A stretch of DNA of 64,000 nucleotides from Chrysaora quinquecirrha (lineage: Eukaryota > Cnidaria > Scyphozoa > Semaeostomeae > Pelagiidae): the NCBI GenBank assembly GCA_014526335.1, contig JACTAT010000298.1:527001-591000 (forward strand), read 5' to 3'. A model generated the notes under the pieces. The model saw only the letters and a program-made list of their open reading frames with translations. It was not told the DNA's origin and did no database searches. Positions 30,998-43,082 of this stretch are shown one piece after another. The stretch's first letter is position 1; each line of letters starts with the position of its first letter. The position numbers were made by a program, and so were the translations under genes.

Positions 30998-33300
30998 AAA
31001 ACTAGAATTTAATTTTTAAGTGGGGCTGTCCTGTTCTCCACTCTGGAAAATAGGTAAACTTCTAACAATCATTGTTTCTACTGTTTTATCCAAAATTGCA
31101 CACCAAAGTTCTTGAAGCAGGTTAAGCTTTTGCACCCAGTTAAGTTTAAGCCCTTATAAATTTTTAACGCTCTGAAGATCAATAAAACCAGCGCTTAGAG
31201 AGAGTAAAAGTTTACGTACACCTAGAAAGACAAAATTTTAAAAGCTCTCTATCTAGCTAGTACAGTTTGCACTGCTCCTAAATTGCAAGTCTAATAACAT
31301 GCATTGCAGGTGTTATTTTGCAATTCTAGGTTGGAATATCAGGGGCCGCACCAAACCCCTGCTATAGATCATTTCGTTATGATGTCACACCGCATTAAAA
31401 TTTTTCGAAATCACATGATATCGAGTTTTCGATATTAAAATCTTATAAAGCAGCCAAAACTTAGTATAGACACAAAGTTTCACTGTCCTAGCGGTTGTGT
31501 TCTTCATTTTATTAGCATCTAAAGTTCACGAGTTCATAAAGGCTTTGACCGCAAAAAGTGAACTTGGTGAAACTTTTTACCCCACACGGTCAAAGCCCTT
31601 ATAAATTTGTAAACTTTTCACACTCGTAGAATCGATAATACACGTGCTGAGGTAGTAAAACTTTGCACCTAGACTAATTTTTGGGTGCTTTATACGATTT
31701 TTGCACCGAAAGATTGATATCTTATGATTTCGAAAAATTTAAATTATACGGAAATGATTCATGCAGTGTATATGCATGTGCCCAATTTATTGGAAATTGG
31801 TTTTGGTCAGTGCAGGTAAGATTTGTGAATTTGCAACATGTACACTGTTAAAGCCGGGGTTTTGAAGCGGCAGCCCCCAATAGACCACATGCTTAACAAT
31901 GCTAACTGCAGTTGAACCGGTTATCTTCATATCCAAAATTTTCTGATATCAACAAAAAATCACCCTCGTGGGGCCGGGCCTAAATAAAATATAGTCTAGA
32001 CTAGAAATAACCGTAAAAAAGACGAGAGGTCTTTTACCTACCTTCTATTTTTCATCAAATTACATCAGCAAGGGTTGGCAATAGTTTCAAAATTTAAAAC
32101 AACAATAGGAATTACAATCAAAGGAGACCAGAATAGTTAGAAAATTGCCTTCTAAATCGTTGTGTTCACTGATCTCAATCAAAAAAGAAATATTTTTCAG
32201 AATCAGTTGTTGAGTTGCTTTGTGAACTGTGGTTGGTCTGTTGCGTTCCCAATGCGCATGCTCTAAACTTGGAAAGTTAGGAAGACAAAAGACTCAACTG
32301 CTCAGGAGGATCTCATTAATTATTCATACCGAGCACTTTTTATGTGCGAAGGATGAGCACATGATGTCGGGATGTGATGTCACGGATACAGGTATAGACC
32401 TACCTACCTACCTACCTACCTGCAATCATCGCCATTAAATATTGGGGACAGTATGTTATAAGTATGTTTCACCTTAAAAACCCCGTCCCATTGCAACATA
32501 TTTGGGTAATTAGATCCCCCTCCCCCCTGTTGGGACCACTGTCAACATCGATTTCAGACTGTCTGAATTTTGCGTAATCACAGCAAAACAGAAGGTCAGA
32601 AAATCTGTTATAAACAGTAACGGGAGGGTTGAAGATTTACATAAAGCAGTCTGCATTATGTTGTCTCGAGACTAATCTAACCATAAACTGAAAACTTTTC
32701 ATCAAGGCTCATAAACTGACTCCACCGTTTAGCAGTGAATTATTACGAAATTCAGAAAATGAAACGCATTATGCAGGCTTTGGCTTGATGTACTTGCTCT
32801 CAAGTGTTGTTGATCTTCACAACAGAAAACGGAAGAATTCTAAAATAAGCATAATTGGCATTGTTATTTGATGGACTGCAAATTTGAATAAGGAGCAACC
32901 AAGCAGGATGCCAAGTTCTACAGTTCTCCATCTTTATCTACCGCATAAAAGTGGAATAAATCAAGTCCAAATAATTTTCCCGTACTTCTCGCTATCCGAC
33001 AATACATTTCTGGGGGCATTTCATGTTATAGAATAATTCTCCCGTTTTGTCATTCCTTCTGAGTTCGTTTTCTGACACTTCTCCACTCTCTGTAGTAAGT
33101 AAACAATCCAGCTGGTGAAAGCCTATCTTTAAAAACAGGTGGAGACAGTGGTGTAGAGCTGGAAAAATAACTAGGGGGCTCTATGTTTTTGTTAATCCGA
33201 AAATACCGTGTCCTGATTTCGCCGGATAGAAACTATTTTATCGAAAACTATAGTATCCAAAATGACTTAACCTTGAAGCAATGTGTAATATGGTTGCAAG
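30998..33300. other. intergenic or intronic stretch
   Basis: No gene was recognised. It holds a (CCTA)n run at about 32398-32421 and a dispersed repeat copy at 32425-32570. Two AAAATAACTAGGGGG words lie at and beyond its end (about 33163 and 33424). Confidence 0.4.
32425..32570. repeat. dispersed repeat, copy A
   Basis: It shares CAGTATGTTATAAGTATGTT, CATTGCAACATAT, GGGTAATTAGA and GGGACCACTGTCAACATCGA with 39318-39455. Here the hairpin arm CGACTCAATGTTGG is shortened. Confidence 0.65.
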
Positions 33301-33309
33301 GAAAATAAA

Positions 33310-33712
33310 GTATCTAAGAATGATTAATATTCTGATATCACAAGGGCATTCATGTTTTTGGAGAAAGAAAGACAATAACACTAAGAGATTGAGCACAAAC
33401 TAGGTGCTTTCGCTCAGATAAACAAAATAACTAGGGGGGCTGTAGCCCCCCCCCCCCAAACGCTTGAAAAAAATAACTAGGGGGGCTGAGCCGTGAGAAA
33501 TATACTTTGCCATGCATTAGCAGTCGAACTCTGTTAAAAATCTTAAAGTAGACATGAAATAAGACAGAATTACAAAGTTAAAAGTGCAGTCTTTCAAGAA
33601 ACGAGGAGATATTTACATTTGAAGATGGAGAATCTCTTAGTGTTATTGTCTTTCTTTCTCCAAAAACATGAATGCCCTTGTGATATCAGAATATTAATCA
33701 TTCTTAGATACT
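33310..33712. repeat. 83-bp inverted repeat at the LINE 5' junction
   Basis: Bases 33310-33393 and 33629-33712 are near-perfect reverse complements (for example GATATCACAAGGGCATTCAT on the left, ATGAATGCCCTTGTGATATC on the right), separated by 235 bp. The right arm directly abuts recognisable LINE coding sequence. Confidence 0.8.
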
Positions 33713-34330
33713 TTATTATCCTTGGACTTAATGAAACAAGAATTGATAGTAATACGAAGGACTTGGATATTAGAATTGATGGTTACGATGTTTACCGTGA
33801 TGACAGGAATACTAGCGGCGGAGGAGTGGCTATCTATGTTAATCATAACATCCCACATATTTATAGGGCCGATATCAAGGACCCAAAATTAGAAATAGTG
33901 GGGATAGAGATAACCCCGTTGCAAGGAAAAAACTTCATCACGCTATGTTGGTATAGACCCCCAACTTCTGATAATGATAAAGAAACGTTTGAAGCTCTCA
34001 CCAACTTACTTTCCAAACTTGATGCAGAAGGAAAGGAGATTATACTTTTTTGGGGACACAAATTGTGATTTTAAAAAGGCAATCGAAGGCCCAGCGAAAG
34101 AACTAAAATCTATCTACACCGAGTTTCAATTTGAACAGCAAATCAACGAGTATACCAGAGTTGCTGCCGTTGTTAACAGGGATGGATCGTCCAGAGTGAC
34201 TAAAACGTTGATCGATCATATTGCCACAAACCGCCCAGACTATATCCTTAGATCTGAGGTGCTGAAAATAGGCATGACAGATCACTACCTTGCACTAATC
34301 CAAAGAAAAATCAATGCAAAAAGGCTCTTA
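33713..34330 (+). pseudogene. LINE APE-type endonuclease
   Basis: It encodes LGLNETRID (the catalytic NET-type motif), GYDVYRDDRNTSGGGVAIYV, IVGIEITP, CWYRPPTSD and, across a one-base shift near 34045, the GDTN motif region and CDFKK. LIDHIATNRPDYIL and TDHYLALI (SDH-like motif) follow. The enzyme nicks target DNA to prime reverse transcription. The order of motifs is complete from the NET box on; the extreme N terminus is missing. Confidence 0.85.
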
Positions 34331-34339
34331 AATAGACGA

Positions 34340-36492
34340 ACCAAAATAGTAGAGTCTCGAAGCCTTGCAAATTACAACAAGGACCTTTTCTTGAACGATC
34401 TTTCATCTATAGATTGGGACCTTGCTTTTGAAGCCGCCGCCGGTAACCCTGACATCATGGTTCAAATATTCCACGATCTTTTCGGTTCTATTCTTGATGC
34501 TCATGCTCCACTTAAACGTAGGAAAGTTTCTAATAGAAATGCACCCTGCATTACGATCACGATTAAAAATCTAATGAGAGAGCGTGATCGAGTCAAGAAA
34601 AGAGCCGAAAAAGATCACAGTCTATGCCAATGGTCAAGGTATAAAAAACTCAAGAACAAGGTAACGAGTGAACTGCGAAATTGTGTCCAAGACTACTACC
34701 ACAAATTAATTGAAGAAAACTCTGGTAGTCCAAAGGCCATGTGGAAGACGATAAACAGGGTATTAAACAAAACTAAAAATACTGCACCTGTTAATTCTGT
34801 CACATCAAATGGTCACAAGTTGGATCGCCCCAATGAAATAGCCGAGGCATTTAATGATCATTTTGTGACCATTGGCCCTAAACTAGCAAGTAAAATCAAG
34901 GTCAAGGCACAAGATGACCCCATAACTTACGTCAAAGATTTGATGAGACACAAATCCTTTCCCACGTTCAAGTTTAAGAAAGTTGACGTTTGTTATGTCA
35001 AACATGAAATAAATAGATTAAAGAGCTCGAAGTCACCAGGGCCTGATAAAATTCCTATCAAAATTCTTAAGGACACGATAGAAATAGTAAGTGGACCTCT
35101 AACGACAATATTTAACACGTCTCTAGAAACGGGTGTCTTTCCAGCTCCTTGGAAACTTGCGAGAGTAACACCAATCTTTAAAGCAGGCCAGAAATCAGAG
35201 TTATCAAATTATAGACCAATCTCTGTTGTCTCGATATTATCTAGATTGCTGGAAAAAGTTGCCCATGACCAACTTTTTACTCATATGAAGAATAATGGCC
35301 TTTTCTCAGATAACCAGTTCGCGTTTCGTAAGGCACATAGCACGTTAACATCGATACTTAATATCACCGAAGCTTGGTTCAGGAACATAAATGATCGTGA
35401 AACAAATATAAGTGTGTTCCTTGATTTAAAAAAAAGCATTCGACACTGTCGATCATGGTATCCTACTATCTAAGTTATCCATCTATGGGGTCTCCAATCT
35501 TGAACACAACTGGTTCCACTCATACTTGACTGAACGAGAGCAGTATTGCCACATTGAAAGCCACGCATCTAGAAAAAAGCTGCTTCAGTGTGGAATCCCA
35601 CAAGGGTCGTGTCTGGGTCCCTTACTATTCATCATCTACATGAATGATTTTGAGAAATGCCTGAAAAAATCAATCCCCAATCTATACGCTGATGATACAA
35701 GCATTTCCTTTGCCTCATCAGAGATTGATGAACTCTTTAACGACATCAAAGACGAACTTGATCTTATGTCATCCTGGATGAGACAAAATAAACTTAGCTT
35801 GAACGCAGAAAAAAGCGAGTTTATGCTGATAGGGCACCCACGACAACTTAAAGCAACAATAGACTTTCCCGACCTTGAACTGAAAAACGAAAAGCTGGGC
35901 AGAGTTCGAAAAACCAAATATCTCGGCCTTGTTATAGATGAGAGCATGAACTGGGAAGATCAGATCTCGTCTATGAAAAGAAAAATGAAAAACGGTCTGG
36001 GAGCATAATCTAAACTAAAGAATATTCTCCCCCAGTCTAACCTAGCAGTCATTTACCGAGCTCTAGTAGAAAGCCATCTGAGATATTGTAATGTTGTCTG
36101 GGGACATCTGCCAGATACAAAACTAGAGTCTCTTCAAAGACTGCAAAATAGGGCTCGCAGACTTATTGAAAATGGCAAATTCAAAGATGGTTGGGTCTGT
36201 GATTGGCTAAACGTAAAAAACCTAATTAAGTTTGATAGGCTAATTGCAACTTATAAAGTGAAAAATGAACTCTGCCCAGAAAACCTGAAGAATATATTCA
36301 CCACGAGATCGACCATTTCGAGATACAATACACGAAAAATTGAAGATTTTGAAATTCCCCGACTTCGTTTAGAATATTGTAAGAAATCCTTTAAATACCA
36401 GGGAGCAACTACTTGGAATGAGATGCCAAAAGAGATAAGAGATTCTGCCTCACTATTTTCCTTCAAACGAAACCTGAAGGAATTTTTGAGGT
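34340..36492 (+). pseudogene. LINE reverse transcriptase and C-terminal region
   Basis: It encodes KSSKSPGPDKIPIKILKD, LARVTPIFKAG, SNYRPISVVSILSRLLEK and NQFAFRKAHST. A one-base shift falls in the A-run near 35430, then IPQGSCLGPLLFIIYMNDF, LYADDTSISF (intact YADD active site) and KYLGLVID follow. The stop at 36006 separates the thumb and tail (LAVIYRALVESHLRYCNVVW, ATTWNEMPKEIRDS, SFKRNLKEFL). All catalytic boxes are present; the frameshifts and stop make this copy non-autonomous as assembled. Confidence 0.85.
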
Positions 36493-38279
36493 AATGACCC
36501 AAACACGACCCCTTGGAAGAGCAGCTTTTTTATTTTTCTTATTGAAAATTGTATATTAGTAGCATAACCTTTTTTTCTTGTATTGCTGAAAGGGCATTGT
36601 GTTAAAATAAAATAAAATGAAATGAAATGAAAGAACGATGGGGAGAACTGTGTGGAGAACTGTCAGTTTCTTAGATGTCAAGCTCTCTCCTCCGCAGCGG
36701 CAGACGCATCGCTTGAATCCTATATTACTAATATGCAGTTATGCAAATGAGGTTGCCCCATTGTTATGGCCCTTTGTTCGATTACACAAGAAAGGCTTTT
36801 TCCCTGGGCCACCTAGAGATGCGCTTTTTTCTTTAATCGATTCCGTTTCTGGCCGGACACTGTTTAAAGATTTTGCTAAGCGTTTTGAAACCTAGAAGTT
36901 GGTTAAAATTTCAATTTTCTCTCGGCTCAAAAAAGTTTTGATTTTGATGGCGGCCATCTATTATGTTCTTTTCACCACACGTACATTGAATCTTTTCCGT
37001 GCAACTCTCAGGGGTTTATTCAATGACTTGTGGCTTCAAAAGCCTGGATTCCATACAGAATCTTAACTGTCGTGCGACTACCGCATAATCGTGAGACGTG
37101 AGAATTTCTTTTCGTACGATTATCGCAGGACCACAAATACAAATGGTGACATATTGGTCGTAAAAGAGCCTCCACGATTACATTACTACGATTTAGTTGT
37201 CATGTAGTCTTTCTTACAAGATATTTTGATATATTAAAATGAAATACGCTTTCCAGACAATGGATACCTTTCCCAACGGTATATTTGTTGGCAGCGTGCG
37301 ATTGTGTCTTATCTCTCAACTTCACGCTCAAATACAATACTATATTACTGTTGTGAACAAAAAAGGCTTTTCCCACTCCAGCGATGTAAAAGCTTTTTAT
37401 GTCAACAAAAGTCCCAAGACGAAAGTAGAATTTTAAGAGTTAAGAATGAAATTTCAAAGAACATGAGAGTTTCTGGTGATTTTTCAAGGATTTTCTGCCA
37501 CTTAATAGATGATTCCAGGTGAATTGGACATTTCAGGGTGGTTTTGGGTGCTTTTCATCAAGTTATGCTCCGTTTTGAGTGCTTTTGGCTGGTTGTGGGC
37601 AATTTTGGGTTGTTTCGCGTTTTTGTTAAGTAGGTTTTCACGTTTTCAGGGGTCAAAGGACGTCAAAGGACACTAGGAGACTGTAATTCATTTTGGAATC
37701 TTACTCATATTCTTTCCGTTTTCAAGAAGAGTTGTTGCTTTGATTATTTCCATGAATCGCCACATTAAACTTTGTGTTTTACTGTTTCAATGCATATGAA
37801 ACACTACTAAGAGGCCATAGATTTTACGGGTTTCAAGTTGAATGTTCCTTTGAAAATTCAGAGCACAAACACACAAAGTGAAAATCGTTTTGATACAATG
37901 AGATATTTATTGTTCATGACGGACATTTAAAATTAAAGTCTGCGATGAGATACGGATAGGATTTTCGAATTTACGCTGCAGTAATACTACTTATTTTGCG
38001 TCTTAAGTTGGCACAAAAGCGTTTGGAGTATTCTAAGTAGATCTGGCAATTTGGTAGCAAAAAATTTCATTAATCATTTACCATCGAACTGTTTGACTTT
38101 TATTAAGGCTGTTAATAATAGGATTTTCGAGTGCAGACAGGGCATAGAAACGTTGCATTATAATTCAAGTAGATGAAACACAGTCAGAGATACCCTTAAC
38201 CTCCGTGACTCACTGGCTCACTACCCCACCCAAAGCTTTGTTTTATAAAACTTGACTTATATTTGACCTTCAGCTTTCA

Positions 38280-38636
38280 TATTTTAATGATCATGATGAT
38301 GATGATTTTGATGACATGAAAGTAATGATGATTGTGATGATGATGATGCTGATGATGATGATTATTATTATTATTTTGATGGCACGATGATGATGATTTT
38401 GATGGCATGAAAGTAATGATGATTACGATTATGATGATGATGATTATTGTTATTATTATTATGATTTTGATGGCATGATGATGATGATGATGAGATCTAA
38501 TGATGATTACGATTATGATTATGATGATAATTGTGAAGATGGTAACAGTGATGATGAGGATGATTCTAATTGTGATTATAATGTTATAGTTAATGATGGC
38601 GATAATGATAATTTTGACGGTGATGATTGCCATTAA
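38280..38636. repeat. (GAT)n microsatellite, left palindrome arm
   Basis: An imperfect ATGATGATG run mirrors the CATCATCAT run at 40930-41200 in the right arm. Confidence 0.85.
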
Positions 38637-39005
38637 AAGTAGACTAGCTTTTTAACTTGACGCCCGCGATGCGGGCGTGCTTCTTACATTGACACCCCCG
38701 ATGCGGGTGTGTTTTTACCTTGACACCCGCGATGCGAGTGAATATTAGTACCAGTTTAGCCTTGGAAAGACAAGATACCACTCAGCTACCTTTTAACTTG
38801 CTGCCTTTTAACTTGCAGCCTTCTGAACTTTCGCTAGAGTCCGGGGAGGTTGTGGGATGCCATGGGAGCTAACCTCCCCGGACTCTAGCGAAAGTTCAGA
38901 AGGCTGCAAGTTAAAAGGCAGCAAGTTAAAAGGTAGCTGTGTGGTATCTTGTCTTTCCAAGGCTAAACTGGTACTAATATTAACCCGCATCGCGGGTGTC
39001 AAGGT
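38637..39005. mobile_element. foldback element copy 1 with palindromic 30-bp units
   Basis: Left end: three ~30-bp units, each with a perfect small palindrome such as GCCCGCGATGCGGGC. Inner arms (CTTTCGCTAGAGTCCGGGGA and its complement) meet around a short centre at about 38860. The right end retains one unit (CCCGCATCGCGGG). No coding capacity. Confidence 0.75.
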
Positions 39006-39317
39006 AAAATTGTGATCTACAGAACGGTTCTAAAGATGCATTTGAATGATAAAGGTATTGCTTCTGCAGCTGAAAAATGTGTACCGTTGCCTCTTATGCT
39101 TTTGCGATGTCGGAAAGTGAATTACGGCCTTTTTCAAAGGATTCCTTCACTTTTCAATGAATTTTCACATTTTGCAAAAATTTTGGCACTGACCCCCAAA
39201 AGCCCCCCAAAATATAAAGTCATTCCTCCTATTTACAATAAACATCACTTGAGTCTTTTGAGTCTTTCCATTCTTGAGAAAAACACAATTTTAGATTTCT
39301 GCTCTTGCTCAGACAAT

Positions 39318-39480
39318 CATCGCCAAAAATATTGGGGTCAGTATGTTATAAGTATGTTTCACCTTTAAAACCTCGTCCCATTACAACATATTGGGTAATT
39401 AGACCCCCTCCCCCCGACTCAATGTTGGGACCACTGTCAACATCGATTTCACCAACATTGAGTCGGGGGAGGGGGTATGC
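39318..39480. repeat. dispersed repeat, copy B, with 24-bp hairpin
   Basis: Same repeat as 32425-32570. Here CCGACTCAATGTTGG (about 39412) and CCAACATTGAGTCGG (about 39451), with C- and G-runs extending the stem, form an almost perfect 24-bp stem around 23 bases. Confidence 0.7.
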
Positions 39481-39689
39481 GTCTTTAGAGCGAGAATTTT
39501 ACAAAAGTGCGAAGTGTCCCAGCCTTTTTGGCGAGGATTGTACCTAAGACGCTCTTTTTTGTCATAATGTAACAATAGATTGACCGAAAATTTACGTAAG
39601 TAAACTTTGAAGTCACCGCAAGTGTCACCATTAGTGGTATCATTAACAAAAATCAATTACTTGACAATGAACACCAATTAGCTTCATTT

Positions 39690-39766
39690 GCTACTGTGGC
39701 GCACTGGTCTAAACCAGCGCTTTCTTGAAGTAGAGGTCTTGAGATCGATCCCCGTTTCACGGTACT
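39690..39766 (+). ncRNA. tRNA-like sequence (tRNA pseudogene or SINE head)
   Basis: An A-box-like TGGCGCACTGG (39697) and B-box-like GATCGATCCCC lie at tRNA spacing. CTACTG at the 5' end pairs with CGGTA(C) at the 3' end, and the D stem GCGC/GCGC is perfect. The anticodon and T stems pair poorly, so a functional tRNA is unlikely. Confidence 0.35.
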
Positions 39767-40384
39767 CTCAATACTTTTTATGCTCGTTTGGTTTTGATTT
39801 TCATGTTTTCATATTTGAATTTTTTATTGTAGCAACTCTATCCGTTTACGCCCTTCACCAAAGTTTTCCATTTTTTGATCTTCAATTTCAATAGTTTCGT
39901 TTACTCTTTTATGCTTTCCCGGTCCGTAGGTGCGGTGCATAACAGCAAATAACTACCATGAAAAGAATACATATGGATTATATTTGCATTTTTTTAATGG
40001 AGATCTGTCCCTCAATTTTGGATCAAAAATTTTTCAGGCTGATATAATTATGACAATCGTATAATATTTCAAATACATTGAATATGATTGAGCGAAAATC
40101 ACGGCTAGGCTTAATTTACATGAATTGTGCGTGAAAGTCGACATCAACATGTTTTCGAATGGCAATCAACTATTAAAGTAGCTATTAGTGGTGATTACTC
40201 ATGGGCAATTAGGTAGGGAGATGGTAGATTGTTTGTTTATGCAGCCAGCCAGGGTCTCGACAATCTTCAGTTAAGATGTCGATAAACTTGGCAAGAGTTT
40301 CTATTACATACGCCACAAGCTCTCTCCGTTCTCTCCTCTTTATTGAAAATAACACAAAAAATCTTAAAACTTTAGGAAATATTT

Positions 40385-40868
40385 TAACTTGACGCCCGCG
40401 ATGCGGGCGAGCTTTTTACCTTGACACCCGCGATGCGGGTGAGTTTTCACCTTGACACCCGCGACGCGGGTGAATATTAGTTCTAGTTTAGCCTTGGAAA
40501 GACAAGATACCACTCAGCTACCTTTTAACTTGCTGCCTTTTAACTTGAAGCCTTCTGAACTTTCGCTAGAGTCCGGGGAGGCTAGCACCCCATGGCATCC
40601 AACAGCCTCCCCGGACTCTAGTGAAAGTTCAGAAGGCTGCAAGTTAAAAGGCAGCAAGTTAAAGGAGGCTGTTGGATGCCATGGGGTGCTAGCCTCCCCG
40701 GACTCTAGCGAAAGTTCAGAAGGCTGCAAGTTAAAAGGCAGCAAGTTAAAAGGCAGCTGAGTGGTATCTTGTCTTTCCAAGGCTAAACTGGTACTAGTAT
40801 TCACCCGCATCGCGGGTTTCAAGATAAAAAGCTCGCCCGCATCGCGGGCGTCAATTTAAAAAGCTAGT
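40385..40868. mobile_element. foldback element copy 2 with palindromic 30-bp units
   Basis: It has the same design as copy 1 at 38637: three 30-bp units with CCCGCGATGCGGG at the left, two at the right, and arms built on CTTTCGCTAGAGTCCGGGGA. It contains an extra inverted segment (AGGCTGTTGGATGCCATGGG and its complement), making a double palindrome. Confidence 0.75.
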
Positions 40869-40929
40869 CTACTTGTAATGGTAAACACATAAGAGAATTA
40901 ATAAAGGGTATTAAATTGTGGACAAAAGA

Positions 40930-41200
40930 ACATTATCATCATCATCATCATCATAGTTATCATCACCGTCAAAATTATCATTATCGCCATCATCAACTGT
41001 AACATTATAATCATCATTAGAATCATCTTCATCATCATCGTCAACATAATCATAATCATCATCAGATCATCATCATCATCATCATTATCATCATGCAATC
41101 AAAATAATAATAATGATAATCATCATCACCATCATCATCACAATCATCATTATCTTCATGTCATCAAAATCATCATCATCATCGTCATTATAATATGAAA
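40930..41200. repeat. (CAT)n microsatellite, right palindrome arm
   Basis: Mirror of the (GAT)n run at 38280-38636. Confidence 0.85.
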
Positions 41201-41824
41201 GGTGAAGGTCAAATATAAGCCAAGTTTTATAAAACAAAACCTTGGCTGAGATAGTGAGCCAGTGAGTCACGGAAGTAAAAGGTATCTCTGACTGTGTTCC
41301 ATCCACTTGAATTCTAATGCTACGTTTCTATGCCCTGTCTGCACTCGAAAATCCTATTATTAACAGCCTACATAAAAGTCAAACAGTTCGATGGTAGATG
41401 CTTCATGAAAATCTTTTGCCACCAAATTTCCAGATCTACTGAGAATATTCCAAACGCTTTTGTGTGAACTTCAGACGCAAAATTAGTAGTATTACTGCTG
41501 CGTAAATTCCAAAATCTTATCCGTATCTCATCGCAGACTTTAATTTTAAATGTCCTTCATGAACAATAAATATCTCACTTTATCGGAACGATTTTCATTC
41601 TGTGTGTTTTCAAAGGAACATTCAACTTGAAACCCGAAAATTTATGGCCTCTTAGTAGTGTTTCATATGCATTGAAACAGTTAAACACAAAGTTTAATGT
41701 GTCGATTTATGGAAATAATCAAAGCAAGAACTCTTCTTGAAAACGGCAAGAAAATGAGTAAAATTCAAAAATGAATTAGTCTCCTAGTGTCCTTTGACCT
41801 CCTTTGACCCCTGTAAACGTGAAA

Positions 41825-43082
41825 TGTAACATTCTACGCATGCGTAAATGGGCGTTAACGCTGAGGTCACGAGGTATTTTGTATTTCCATATCCACCCAG
41901 TGCCTTCTGGCTCATTCTATCAGTTATCGTGTCTGCTTAGTGAAAGTCTGTCTTGTCTAATTCGTTAGTAAAATTTTATTCGAAATGTCTGCATCTCCAA
42001 GAGGTAGTAATGAGGACTCTGACCTTATGAAGTTTTCAAACAAAGAGTTGAAGCGTCGTTGTGAAGATCATGGATTGCGTTCGGTTGGGAAAAAGCACAC
42101 CCTGGCCGCTCGCCTCCTATCCTATTATCAGAATAATGGCAGAAGAAGAGCTCCAGCTTCCCCATCTATCTCTGAAACCAGTCAAAGAATTCAATGATGT
42201 TGCTGCACCATCTATGAATGAATTGATTCAAGAAGCTCCAACCTGATTCAAGCCTCGAACACCGAGTCAATTCAAACAGGTCATCCAGTTCAACCGACTC
42301 TGCCACCGACAGGTAACAGTTCGTTATTATTGCCTACTACTACACCAAAGGGTTGCCTTCCTCCTCTTTCCATCAAAATAATGAAAGCCATTCAGAACAA
42401 AGATTTTGCTGATTTTAATTCAATACTTCCTGCTACCTTATATGACCCAAGTATGAACCCAAATCAGCTCACCCTAACATTAAACTCTGAGGGTAATGCA
42501 GAAAAGCTGGCAGTAACACAACTTGCTATTTCCAAGCAAAAAATTAATAGTGTTGCTACATGGTTCGAAGCTTGGAATGGTTTCGTGCAAGCTATGGTGA
42601 AATTTCACCCAGAATTGGCTCCTGAATTATTGTCATATGAAGAGTCGATTTGTAACTTCCAACGTTTATATCCGGCAACAGCGTGGCTCAAGTATGATAC
42701 AGCCTTTCGAATGAACACTGGCTTAGATAAGACCCTCTCATGGAGCCGTACGGATGAATACGCATTTAATCGCTTTCTCCGCTGTGCCCATAGCCTACCG
42801 CCCCAAACGCCGCCCCAAGTTTCCGGGAACCCCAACACAAACGTTGGTCAACCGCCTAGTTTTGTCCGTTCTGACCTGCGAGACACACAAAAGATCCCTA
42901 CATGCCGCCATTTCAACTGGGGAAAGTGCACTATCCGTGGTCAATGTCGATTTGAACACAAATGTTCCCGCTGCACTGGCGATCACCCAGCTTCAACCTG
43001 CAGCTTTCCAAACAAATTGTCACGTCTGACTCTCTTCAAAGTTGTTTAAAAAAAAATAAATAAATAAAATAAAAAATTAATT
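41825..43082 (+). mobile_element. gag-like retrocopy inserted in the right palindrome arm
   Basis: This block interrupts the arm between GTAAACGTGAAA and AAAACCACCC; the left arm has about 90 unrelated bases at the same place. It contains a leader, a gag-like coding region and an A-rich tail (AAAAAAAAATAAATAAATAA at about 43048), as expected for a reverse-transcribed, polyadenylated RNA. Confidence 0.6.
41985..43049 (+). pseudogene. SAP-domain gag-like ORF (DIRS/gypsy-type), two in-frame stops
   Basis: From ATG 41985 the frame encodes a SAP-like DNA-binding helix pair (MKFSNKELKRRCEDHGL, then TLAARLLSYY). Stops occur at 42195 and 42210, and the same frame continues to 43049. It shows a conserved gag-like region (WFEAWNGFVQAMVKFHPELA, AWLKYDTAFRM) and a terminal zinc-binding cluster, CRHFNWGKCTIRGQCRFEH then CSRCTGDHPASTC. 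This architecture is that of ORF1 proteins of DIRS-like or related elements in invertebrates. No polymerase or recombinase follows. The element of origin is uncertain. Confidence 0.65.

Larger units (their letters stand above)
33713..36632 (+). mobile_element. CR1/L2-like LINE, 5' truncated, near full length
   Basis: APE-type endonuclease, reverse transcriptase and C-terminal domain follow in order and end in a (TAAAA)n/(TGAAA)n tail at 36605-36632, the microsatellite tail typical of CR1/L2 elements. Three reading-frame interruptions (near 34045, 35430 and 36006) are the main defects, so this is a fairly young copy. No target-site duplication could be assigned. Confidence 0.85.
39006..40384. 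other. spacer of the giant palindrome
   Basis: It holds a dispersed repeat copy with a long hairpin (39318-39480) and a tRNA-like sequence (39690-39766). Otherwise no gene was recognised. Confidence 0.5.

Noticed and set aside
30426..31019. Open frames across the second N gap
   Set aside because: Same reason; the flanking sequence is a Penelope tail.
32398..32421. CCTA run as a possible CRISPR or telomere repeat
   Set aside because: A simple tetranucleotide run; wrong unit for animal telomeres and no spacers.
38277..38633. 118-codon Ile/His-rich frame on the - strand
   Set aside because: Translation of a GAT microsatellite.
40452..40822. Overlapping 102-codon frames on both strands
   Set aside because: They arise from the palindromic foldback; both strands give almost the same peptide, a sign of a palindrome and not of a gene.
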